From Gammaproteobacteria bacterium (GTDB lineage: Bacteria; Pseudomonadota; Gammaproteobacteria; Natronospirales; REEB76), in contig JAGWNO010000037.1 of assembly GCA_028871235.1 (NCBI GenBank), positions 1 to 13,990 on the forward strand: a DNA stretch of 13,990 nt. Reading direction: 5' to 3'. A program made the position numbers and the translations under genes. Below the pieces are notes generated by a model. That model saw only the letters and a program-made list of their open reading frames with translations, searched no databases and was not told the origin of the DNA. Below are positions 8,424 through 13,990 of the stretch, piece by piece (the first letter of the stretch is position 1; the number at the start of each line of letters is the position of its first letter).

Positions 8424-8786
8424 TCAGGTCCCATGCGGTTCCGTAATAGGTCGTTTCACGTCCCCCGCGAGCAGGTAAGCGGTGAACACGCCATGTCTGC
8501 CCCGGAGTTTCACCGCGTAGGGGGTGATCTCCAGCACCGTAGCTCCGTCCACCCGCTCACCCGGCTTCACGGTCTGGCCGTTGATCTGGGCGAACCGCCG
8601 GCTCGGCGAGATGATGATGGCGGTAACCCGCCATCCGGGAGTCACCGCGGGTGCCCGGGCAGTGCGACTCATGTAATCGGGCCGGGTCGGATCCGGCAGC
8701 GAATCGGCCCGCACCGCGCCGGCCGCCAGGGCCATCATGATAAGCGCTGCCGTGACATGGCGCTTACACACCGATATAGCCCTCAT
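8424..8786 (-). CDS. mshK: MSHA biogenesis protein MshK, small secreted partner of the secretin
   Basis: Small periplasmic protein, 120 aa. It starts at ATG 8786 inside the end of mshJ (23-bp overlap); an in-frame GTG at 8771 is an alternative. A Sec signal peptide is visible, with a basic start (CKRH), a hydrophobic core VTAALIMMALAAG and likely cleavage after AVRA (residue 27). The mature part begins DSLPDPTRPDYM, the DPTRP motif typical of MshK/PilP/GspC-like proteins. It continues with a compact beta-domain containing AIIISPSRRFAQINGQTVKPGE, which matches the PilP/GspC HR fold. By analogy it links the inner-membrane platform to the secretin. It lies directly before mshL, as in other MSHA operons. 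Function is assigned from family and position. Confidence 0.85.
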   Translation of the reverse strand: MRAISVCKRHVTAALIMMALAAGAVRADSLPDPTRPDYMSRTARAPAVTPGWRVTAIIISPSRRFAQINGQTVKPGERVDGATVLEITPYAVKLRGRHGVFTAYLLAGDVKRPITEPHGT

Positions 8787-9438
8787 GCAGGCTCAGGGTA
8801 TGCACACGGATAGTGACCCGATTGACCGGGTAGTGCTGCACTTCGAGATCCAGGCCGTCCCAGTAAAAGCGCCATCGCAGGTGTTCCAGGGCCTGCAGGT
8901 AGGCCACCACCTCGGGGTAGTCACCCTCGAACACGATTTCCAGGCTGTGCCTGTAGAGACCGCCGGCGCCCTCGGTAGCGGCCGGTTCGGCAGCCGCGCT
9001 GTGCGCGTTACTGAGCAACGGCTGCGGCGGCAGGTTCTTTACGCTGATGAGCCGCAGGCCATGCTGATGGGCCAGCACCTGCCTGAGCAGGCCCGCCATC
9101 TGCTCCGGCGGGACCAGCCCCGCGGTGGCGCCGTTCAGCTGCAACTCCAGCTTGGCATTGGAGGCTTGCATTGCCGCGAGTTTGACGCGCAACTCGGCAT
9201 TCGGGTCCGTGATCCTGCTGGCTGTCAGCTGCCGGATGGCGTCGTTCAAGGTGTTGATCTGTGTATGCAGCGCATCGATCTGCTGCTGGGTGTTCTTCTC
9301 GCGCAGCGACACCGGGCTCATGAAAATGGCATCCCACAGCACGAACAGCACCACCAGGATGCCGGCAAACAGGATTACCCGCTCCCGCAGGCTCAGGCCG
9401 TCCACGCGCCCCAGCAGCTGTTTAATGTACTGGCGCAT
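8764..9438 (-). CDS. mshJ: MSHA biogenesis protein MshJ (PilO/GspM-like)
   Basis: Bitopic inner-membrane protein of the pilus alignment complex, the PilO counterpart. 224 aa from ATG 9438, which overlaps the end of the preceding gene by 17 bp and has GGGG 7 bases upstream. A short cytoplasmic N-terminus (MRQYIKQLLGRVDGLSLRER) is followed by a transmembrane helix (about residues 20-42). A predicted coiled coil rich in Gln, Asn and Leu follows (about 48-72 and on to 105), and then a periplasmic ferredoxin-like domain (about 110-220, ending SLHEGYIGV). The layout is that of PilO and GspM. It is presumed to dimerise with the PilN-like product of the upstream gene through the coiled coils. Confidence 0.9.
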   Translation of the reverse strand: MRQYIKQLLGRVDGLSLRERVILFAGILVVLFVLWDAIFMSPVSLREKNTQQQIDALHTQINTLNDAIRQLTASRITDPNAELRVKLAAMQASNAKLELQLNGATAGLVPPEQMAGLLRQVLAHQHGLRLISVKNLPPQPLLSNAHSAAAEPAATEGAGGLYRHSLEIVFEGDYPEVVAYLQALEHLRWRFYWDGLDLEVQHYPVNRVTIRVHTLSLHEGYIGV

Positions 9439-10057
9439 CGGTCGACCCCTTGTCGGAGTTGTCGCTGAGCGCGGTGCTGAGGCGGAACCACAGGGCCTGA
9501 TCGTTCTTCTCGGGACGCTCGATGCGCAGCAGCCCGAATTCGGTGCCTTTGAACACCGGTACCGCCGACAAGCGCTGCACGTATTCGGGGACCAGACGCG
9601 GATCCACAGTCTTGCCGCTCAGGTCGAAATCCGCGCCGCCTTTCGACAGTCTGACCGCAGTGAGCCACAGCCCGTTGACATGCTGGCGGGCGAGGCCCAC
9701 CAGCTGGCTGGAGAAACCGGAGGTGATGCCATAGCTGCGCTGCGACAGTGCCACCACAGTCAGCTGCATGAGATCATGCTGGGCGACGGCGGTCTTGAGT
9801 GCTGCCTGCAGGGCTGGATCAATGGTGTGTGACGGCAGGGTGCTTTCCAGTTGCGCCAGCCGGGCGGTATCTGATTGCAGCGCGGCCTGCAGCTGCGTGA
9901 TCTGGCGGTCGAGCAGGCTGGCTTGCCAGAGGCTGTATATATAGATGAGTAGCAGCGCCAGCATGAAGATGCCCGCAATCTGCAGGATGGTTATGGCGGA
10001 GAACACCTTAACCTGCGTGCGGAAGATCGGCTGGTAGAGGTTAATCTGCTGGTTCAC
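9422..10057 (-). CDS. mshI2: PilN-like MSHA biogenesis protein (MshI2)
   Basis: Bitopic inner-membrane protein matching PilN/GspL C-terminal-half architecture, 211 aa. It starts at GTG 10057, whose last bases form the TGA of mshI (GTGA overlap), so translation is probably coupled. Residues 1-8 (MNQQINLY) carry the conserved INLY motif that in PilN binds the groove of PilM; here the partner would be MshI. A transmembrane helix follows at about residues 20-43 and a coiled coil at about 46-77 (LDRQITQLQAALQSDTARLAQLE). A periplasmic alpha/beta domain extends to the C-terminus. Together with MshI and MshJ it forms the alignment platform. In classical nomenclature mshI1 and mshI2 are the split PilM-like and PilN-like genes, hence the symbol. 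Confidence 0.88.
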   Translation of the reverse strand: MNQQINLYQPIFRTQVKVFSAITILQIAGIFMLALLLIYIYSLWQASLLDRQITQLQAALQSDTARLAQLESTLPSHTIDPALQAALKTAVAQHDLMQLTVVALSQRSYGITSGFSSQLVGLARQHVNGLWLTAVRLSKGGADFDLSGKTVDPRLVPEYVQRLSAVPVFKGTEFGLLRIERPEKNDQALWFRLSTALSDNSDKGSTDAPVH

Positions 10058-11001
10058 AGCGCCACGCTCTCCTCGCGCAGTGCTGCGCCCACCGCGGTCA
10101 GGCAGCGCGATTCCACCAGTTCATCGGCGTGATCGTGGCTGCGCAGCAGCTTTCCCAGTTCCAGGTTCTTGACCGGCACCGCCAGGTTCTGGGACAGATG
10201 GGGTTTGAGGAATGGCAGGGGGGTCTCGCTGGGAGCGAGCAGCAGCCCCGAGATGGGCGGCTGCGAGAAATGACTGTCGTAATAATCCAGCGAGCGCTGG
10301 ATTTCCAGCACCACGCTATCCAAGAGCGCCGTGCCGCGCCCGCTGCGCTGCGCCTCCGCCAGCGAATCGGAACCGATGTCCAGTTTGCGGGCGAGATACA
10401 GAGTGTGCTGGCGGGTGAGCGTGATGAAACCGTTGGTGGGGGTGAAATACAGCAGTGCCACACCCTGCACATCTTCCTCGGTGAGTGCCGCCACGTTGCG
10501 CAGGCACATCTCCGGTATGTCGATGATCTGCAGCTGCATGCTGGACTCCGCGATCAACTCGGCGCGCTCCCGTACGGTCTTGGAGCGGGTCGCAACCGCA
10601 TACATCATGCGCGACTGGCCGGGGCGGTTCTGACCGGGGATCTCGAACACGTCGATGACGGCATCATCGATGTGGAAACCGATTAGATCCTTGATGCGCC
10701 AGTGCACCGCAGCCCGCAGTTCGCCCGGCGGCACATCCGGTGCTTCCACCAGCAGCAGCTGGTAGTCCTGCGGCGCCATGACGGTGGTACAGATGGTGCG
10801 TTCGAGCTTGAGGGTTTCCACGCGGTTGCGCAGCGCGCGGCCACGATCCTCGGCCACATCCACGGCGGCGAAGCGCAGGCATTCAAGGGTGGCATGTTGT
10901 GTTTTATCGCGGACGACGCGTGCGATAGCGACGCCATTGGATTGGAAACTGACCCCGGTCAGACCGTCAGTTTTTATGCGGCGTTTGAAGAATGACAGCA
11001 G
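10054..11001 (-). CDS. mshI: MSHA biogenesis protein MshI (PilM-like), apparent CTG start
   Basis: Cytoplasmic actin-like component of the pilus platform, PilM-type, expected to bind the N-terminal INLY motif of the next gene product. The earliest ATG/GTG/TTG in frame is a GTG at 10863, but family-like coding continues 46 codons upstream: SFFKRRIKTDGLTGVSFQSN then GVAIARVVRDK, as in MshI N-termini. At the front of this stretch are CTG codons at 11001 and 10998. A perfect AGGAGG (11014-11009) stands 7 bases before the first. I therefore start at CTG 11001, giving 315 aa. The classical PilM phosphate-binding signature DIGSSSVK is not conserved (GVSFQSNGVA at that place), so nucleotide binding is uncertain. 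It is the first gene of the msh run. The alternatives are a recent ATG-to-CTG change or a sequence error. Confidence 0.85.
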   Translation of the reverse strand: MLSFFKRRIKTDGLTGVSFQSNGVAIARVVRDKTQHATLECLRFAAVDVAEDRGRALRNRVETLKLERTICTTVMAPQDYQLLLVEAPDVPPGELRAAVHWRIKDLIGFHIDDAVIDVFEIPGQNRPGQSRMMYAVATRSKTVRERAELIAESSMQLQIIDIPEMCLRNVAALTEEDVQGVALLYFTPTNGFITLTRQHTLYLARKLDIGSDSLAEAQRSGRGTALLDSVVLEIQRSLDYYDSHFSQPPISGLLLAPSETPLPFLKPHLSQNLAVPVKNLELGKLLRSHDHADELVESRCLTAVGAALREESVAL

Positions 11002-11008
11002 AGCTCTT

Positions 11009-11014
11009 CCTCCT
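11009..11014 (-). promoter_or_regulatory. Strong Shine-Dalgarno deciding the mshI start
   Basis: The minus strand reads AGGAGG here, the full anti-16S consensus, 7 bases before the in-frame CTG at 11001 and 10 before CTG 10998. No ATG, GTG or TTG of any frame lies at a suitable distance in the mshI reading frame. This is the best evidence for the CTG start. Confidence 0.75.
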
Positions 11015-11117
11015 CTCGGTGCGGCGCTCGAACTCTGTCCCTGATAAGTACCCGCCGTGATGAAGCGGCAGCAGGCGCAACCGCGAGCCTGTTTTTATAG
11101 TTGTTTTAGCCGGTGGG

Positions 11118-11146
11118 AGAATAGCCAAGTATATGTAATAAGTAAA
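11118..11146 (-). promoter_or_regulatory. Candidate sigma-70 promoter for the msh operon
   Basis: In the 208-bp gap between the dihydroorotate dehydrogenase gene and mshI there is an AT-rich patch (about 11091-11145) that stands out from the GC-rich surroundings. Read on the minus strand it offers TTTACT, 17 bases, then TATTCT (4 of 6 matches to each consensus box). Other possible -10 boxes in the patch are TATACT (11133-11128) and TATAAA further down. The leader would be roughly 100 bases. Which box is used cannot be told from sequence. Confidence 0.3.
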
Positions 11147-11209
11147 CCGCACGCGGTATTTCCCGGTTGAAAACCCGGGTGCCGGTGGTGAGGCGCGCGT
11201 GGCGGTGGG

Positions 11210-12190
11210 CTAACCGGCGGCGGAAAGTTCCAGGAGCTGTCCCCCCGTGTCGAGGGTACCGACCAGATCCTCCACCCGCGCGATGTGGTGACGGGCGAGA
11301 TACTCGGCGATGCCGGCATTGAGTTTCTTGCACACCAGCGGGTCATAGAACAGCGCCGTGCCTACTCCCACGGCGGCCGCCCCGGCGATCAGGAATTCGA
11401 GGGCATCGCAGGCGGTGGTGATGCCGCCCTGGCCGATGATGGGTACCCCATGAGGTCCGGCCACCTGGCGGACCTGGTAGACCTTGAGCAGCGCAAGCGG
11501 CTTGATGGCCGGGCCCGACAGGCCGCCCTGCACATTGCCGATGACGGGCGTGCGTGTCTCCGGGTCGATGGCCATGCCCACGAAGGTGTTGATGACCGCC
11601 AACGCGTCGCTGCCCGCTTCGATGCAGCGGCGCGCGTTCTCCGCGATATCGGTCTGGTTGGGGGAAAGCTTGGTGATGAGCGGTTTCTTGGTGAGCTTGC
11701 GGCAGGCTGCCACTACCCGCGCCGACATGTCCGGATCGTTGCCGAACTGCACGCCGCCTTGCTTGACGTTGGGACAGGAGATATTGATCTCCATGGCGTC
11801 GATGGGTGAGTCGTCGAAGCGGCGCGTCACCTCGGCATACTCCTCCACCGTGGAACCGGAGACGTTGGCGATGAAGCGGGTCTCGGAAAAATCCAGGGTT
11901 GGAAGGATCTTCTGCACCACGTGATCCACGCCGGGATTCTGCAGCCCGATGGCGTTGAGCATGCCGGCGGGGGTCTCGTAGATGCGGTGCGGCTTGTTGC
12001 CAAGCCGCGGCTTGAGGGTGGTGCCCTTGAGGCAGATGGCGCCGACATCGTGGTTGGAAAAGCCGGCGACGCGCGTATATTCTTCGCCGAAACCGACGCA
12101 GCCCGACAGCAGGACCAGCGGTGAGTTGAATCTCAGGCCGCAAAAGCTGGTTGAGAGTGTTGCGGGTAGCGTCTGTTGATCAGTCCCCAT
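11210..12190 (-). CDS. pyrD: Dihydroorotate dehydrogenase, class 1B catalytic subunit type
   Basis: FMN enzyme of pyrimidine synthesis that oxidises dihydroorotate to orotate. 326 aa from ATG 12190 (AAGG 7 bases upstream); the start gives about 10-15 residues more than is usual for the family. Class 1 features are clear: FMN/substrate lysines in AICLKGTTLKPRLGN (Lys55) and KLSPN (Lys174), NAIGLQNPG at 79-87, and catalytic Cys139 in NISCPNVKQGGVQFG. The phosphate-binding glycines are GGLSGPAIKPLAL, IIGQGGI and AAAVGVGTA. The NVKxGGxxFG form after the catalytic Cys marks class 1B (B. subtilis PyrDB type), a cytosolic enzyme that normally works with the FAD/2Fe-2S subunit PyrK and NAD+. No pyrK is in the window. 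The gene is divergent from trmL with 25 bp between starts, so any divergent promoters must run into coding sequence. Confidence 0.92.
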   Translation of the reverse strand: MGTDQQTLPATLSTSFCGLRFNSPLVLLSGCVGFGEEYTRVAGFSNHDVGAICLKGTTLKPRLGNKPHRIYETPAGMLNAIGLQNPGVDHVVQKILPTLDFSETRFIANVSGSTVEEYAEVTRRFDDSPIDAMEINISCPNVKQGGVQFGNDPDMSARVVAACRKLTKKPLITKLSPNQTDIAENARRCIEAGSDALAVINTFVGMAIDPETRTPVIGNVQGGLSGPAIKPLALLKVYQVRQVAGPHGVPIIGQGGITTACDALEFLIAGAAAVGVGTALFYDPLVCKKLNAGIAEYLARHHIARVEDLVGTLDTGGQLLELSAAG

Positions 12191-12215
12191 ACGCGCCTTA
12201 TCTTAATGGTCAAGC

Positions 12216-12680
12216 ATGTTGCACGTGGTGTTATACCAGCCGGAAATCCCGCCCAACACCGGTAATATCATACGCCTGTGCGCCAATGCGGGTGTGGCAT
12301 TGCATCTCATCCATCCGCTGGGTTTCGAGATCAGCGCGGCGCGGGTACGGCGCGCGGGGCTGGATTACCGGGAGTTGGCCGGTGTGCGGGAGCACGCGGA
12401 CTTCGAAACCTTCATGAAAGACGTGATGCCGTCGCGGTTGTTCGCGGTCTCCACCCGTGGCCGGCAGTGTTACGCAGATACGCGTTTCCAGCCGGGCGAT
12501 GCCTGGCTGTTCGGTCCAGAAACCCGCGGCCTGCCGCAGGCGCTGCTGGATTCGCTGCCGCCGCAACAGGTGTTGCACATACCCATGCGGCCCGGCAACC
12601 GCAGCCTTAATCTCTCAAACGCGGTGGCGGTGATCGTGTATGAGGCCTGGCGGCAGCTCGACTACGTGGGCCGCAATTAA
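12216..12680 (+). CDS. trmL: tRNA (cytidine(34)/uridine(34)-2'-O)-methyltransferase TrmL
   Basis: SPOUT-class methyltransferase that 2'-O-methylates the wobble nucleotide of tRNA-Leu species, using S-adenosylmethionine. 154 aa, the usual length. The whole chain follows the family: N-terminal VVLYQPEIPPNTGNIIRLCA (from residue 4), FGPETRGLPQALLDSLP, and the C-terminal trefoil-knot segment HIPMRPGNRSLNLSNAVAV ending YEAWRQLDY. Start ATG 12216 (MLHVVLY) matches the family start; no clear Shine-Dalgarno is seen. It is the only gene on the plus strand in the window. In E. coli trmL (formerly yibK) lies near secB-gpsA-cysE, so its presence beside gpsA here is a conserved neighbourhood with cysE missing. 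It is followed by a hairpin terminator. Confidence 0.97.
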   Translation: MLHVVLYQPEIPPNTGNIIRLCANAGVALHLIHPLGFEISAARVRRAGLDYRELAGVREHADFETFMKDVMPSRLFAVSTRGRQCYADTRFQPGDAWLFGPETRGLPQALLDSLPPQQVLHIPMRPGNRSLNLSNAVAVIVYEAWRQLDYVGRN

Positions 12681-12702
12681 ACATGCCGTGTGATGGATAA
12701 AT

Positions 12703-12729
12703 AACGCCAGGGAACCGGCGTTTGTTTGT
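12703..12729. terminator. Probable bidirectional intrinsic terminator between trmL and gpsA
   Basis: The convergent trmL and gpsA genes are 105 bp apart. Inside the gap, AACGCC (12703-12708) pairs with GGCGTT (12717-12722), extended inward by a GG/CC pair around a bulged A. On the plus strand it runs into TTTGTTTGT, suiting trmL, 22 bases after its stop. On the minus strand the same hairpin is followed by TTATTTAT, suiting gpsA. One structure can therefore end transcripts from both sides. No thermodynamic calculation was done. Confidence 0.65.
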
Positions 12730-12785
12730 GGCCGGGGTCAACAGATCGCATTACCTGATACTGACAGGCAAGGTTCCGGAGAGCG

Positions 12786-13787
12786 TTATTCGTGCTTCAG
12801 TTCGCGGGCCATGAGCGCCTCGACTGCCGCACGCGGCGCCAGACCCGCGTAGAGGATGCGGTATATCTGCTCGGTGATGGGCATGTCCACCCCGAGGCGC
12901 TGGGCCAGTTTGTGTACCGCGGCGGCGGCGTAAATTCCTTCCACCACCTGGCCGATATCCTTTTCGATGGCTTTGCGCTCTTCTCCGGCCGCCAGCCGCA
13001 GGCCCAGGCGGCGGTTGCGTGACTGGTCGTCGGTGCAGGTAAGCACCAGATCGCCGAGACCGGTGAGTCCCTGGAAGGTCCCGGCGCGGGCGCCCAGAGC
13101 CATCCCCAGGCGGGTGATCTCGGCAAGTCCACGGGTGATGAGCGCGGCACGTGCATTGGCGCCGAACTTCAAGCCATCACTGATACCGCAGCCGATGGCG
13201 ATGATGTTCTTAACCGCACCGCCCACTTCGACACCGGTGATATCGCTGGCGGTGTAGGCGCGCAGGTTGTTGCTGTGCAGGCAGCGGGCCAGGTGCGCCG
13301 CGAACGCCGCGTTGTTGGAAGCCACAGTGATGGCGGTGGGTACGCCGGCCGCCACTTCAGCGGCGAATGTCGGACCGGAGACCACCGCCAGCGGGACGCG
13401 ATCGCCCAGGATTTCCTGTGCGACTTCATGCAGCAGTTTACCGGTATCGTGCTCGAAGCCCTTCGTGGCCCAGGCGAGCCGCAGGCTTTTTGGCGTGCAG
13501 CCGCTCAGTTGCGTGAGCGTGGCGCGGAAACCGTGGCTGGGTACCACCACCAGCAGGTCGCTGGCGGCGGCGGTCAGTCTGTGCAGCTGCGGTTCGATGT
13601 CGAGCGTATCGGGAAAGCGATGACCGGGCAGGTACTGGCGGTTCTCGCCGTCCGCCGCCAGCGGCGCGAGTTCGGTTTTATCCACCGACCATAGCAGCAC
13701 CCGGCGGCCGTTGCGTGCCAGCAGGATGGCAAGTGCCGTACCCCAGGAACCCGCGCCGAGTATACCGATGGGTGCCGGGATGTTCAC
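12786..13787 (-). CDS. gpsA: Glycerol-3-phosphate dehydrogenase [NAD(P)+]
   Basis: Reduces dihydroxyacetone phosphate to sn-glycerol 3-phosphate for phospholipid synthesis; cytosolic. With GTG 13787 as start the protein has 333 aa, normal for the family, and begins 8 residues before the dinucleotide fold GILGAGSWGTALA (residues 8-20). The same frame is open far upstream, but that part runs over secB and is not GpsA-like. Further motifs are ATKGFE (Lys109), VVSGPTFAAEVA at about 135-146, the catalytic lysine in GGAVKNIIAIGCGISDG (Lys193), NARAALITRGLAEITRLG, and GLTGLGDLVLTCTDDQSRNR. All key residues are intact. It lies 14 bp after the secB stop, the conserved secB-gpsA pair, and is probably cotranscribed with it. 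Confidence 0.96.
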   Translation of the reverse strand: MNIPAPIGILGAGSWGTALAILLARNGRRVLLWSVDKTELAPLAADGENRQYLPGHRFPDTLDIEPQLHRLTAAASDLLVVVPSHGFRATLTQLSGCTPKSLRLAWATKGFEHDTGKLLHEVAQEILGDRVPLAVVSGPTFAAEVAAGVPTAITVASNNAAFAAHLARCLHSNNLRAYTASDITGVEVGGAVKNIIAIGCGISDGLKFGANARAALITRGLAEITRLGMALGARAGTFQGLTGLGDLVLTCTDDQSRNRRLGLRLAAGEERKAIEKDIGQVVEGIYAAAAVHKLAQRLGVDMPITEQIYRILYAGLAPRAAVEALMARELKHE

Positions 13788-13801
13788 GGGCTCGCGGGAA
13801 T

Positions 13802-13990
13802 TTACGTTTGTGCCGCGGCGGCGCCGTCCGGCGTGACGGCCTGACCGAGGCTCTGTGCATATATGGCGTCGAAATTCACCGGCTGCAGCAGCAATGGCGG
13901 CATGCTGCCTTTCTGCACCAGTGCCGACACCGCCTCGCGTGCATACGGGAACAGGATGTTGGGGCAATAACTGCCGAGGATCAGCCCCAG
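13802..13990 (-). CDS. secB: Protein-export chaperone SecB, C-terminal part (cut by window edge)
   Basis: Tetrameric cytosolic chaperone that keeps secretory preproteins unfolded and hands them to SecA. Only the last 62 codons and the TAA (13802-13804) are in the window; the 5' end lies beyond base 13990. The visible part contains the SecB hallmarks ILGSYCPNILFPYAREAVS, then PPLLLQPVNFDAIYAQ, matching the conserved C-terminal region of the family. The tail is an Ala-rich QAVTPDGAAAAQT, differing from the E. coli tail as is common. The frame is uninterrupted to the window end. The stop lies 14 bp before gpsA, the standard gammaproteobacterial arrangement. Confidence 0.93.
   Translation of the reverse strand: MGLILGSYCPNILFPYAREAVSALVQKGSMPPLLLQPVNFDAIYAQSLGQAVTPDGAAAAQT

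Noticed and set aside
11162..11179. Inverted repeat CCCGG...CCGGG 30 bases after the pyrD stop, as a terminator.
   Set aside because: The stem is only five pairs and has no T-run on either strand behind it.
13788..13967. Upstream extension of gpsA to position 13967.
   Set aside because: The added 60 residues overlap the clear secB 3' end in another frame, are low-complexity Arg/Gly/Ala, and the GpsA fold begins right after GTG 13787.

Overview
The window is GC-rich, densely coded DNA that reads as a gammaproteobacterial chromosome. The basis is a complete run of MSHA-type (mannose-sensitive haemagglutinin) type IV pilus assembly genes, the secB-gpsA pair with trmL close by, and protein sequences that match gammaproteobacterial families closely. 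No tRNA, rRNA, insertion sequence, CRISPR array or phage gene was seen. The species cannot be named from the sequence alone.

Right end (about 11.2-14.0 kb) holds housekeeping genes. On the minus strand are the 3' end of secB (protein-export chaperone) and gpsA (glycerol-3-phosphate dehydrogenase). On the plus strand is trmL (tRNA wobble 2'-O-methyltransferase), convergent with gpsA across a hairpin that looks like a bidirectional terminator. A class 1B dihydroorotate dehydrogenase gene (pyrD type) is divergent from trmL, with only 25 bp between the two starts.

Centre and left (about 0.8-11.0 kb) is one long minus-strand gene run, in transcription order mshI, a PilN-like gene (mshI2), mshJ, mshK, mshL, mshM, mshN, mshE, mshG and a prepilin gene in the mshF position. 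Neighbouring genes overlap or lie within about 25 bp of each other, so this is very probably one operon. The likely promoter is in an AT-rich patch in the 208-bp gap upstream of mshI. The products fit one machine: MshI/PilN-like/MshJ form the inner-membrane alignment platform, MshK and the MshL secretin the outer-membrane exit, MshM and MshN are accessory ATPase and TPR proteins, MshE is the extension ATPase with an N-terminal c-di-GMP-binding-type domain, MshG is the platform protein, and the last gene encodes one prepilin. The usual downstream pilin genes (mshB, A, C, D, O, P, Q) do not follow. Instead there is a four-helix membrane protein gene, and then the window ends.

The points most worth attention are these. 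(1) mshI has no ATG, GTG or TTG at its proper start but has a perfect AGGAGG seven bases before an in-frame CTG. (2) The membrane protein at the left end is an internal duplication whose last helix is cut by an in-frame TAG exactly where the first repeat has Trp, and the open frame resumes behind it. (3) The MSHA machine has only one prepilin beside it. (4) The dihydroorotate dehydrogenase is class 1B, not the class 2 enzyme expected in this group. I did not find an unmistakably new system. The window is mainly a compact variant of a known pilus machine.
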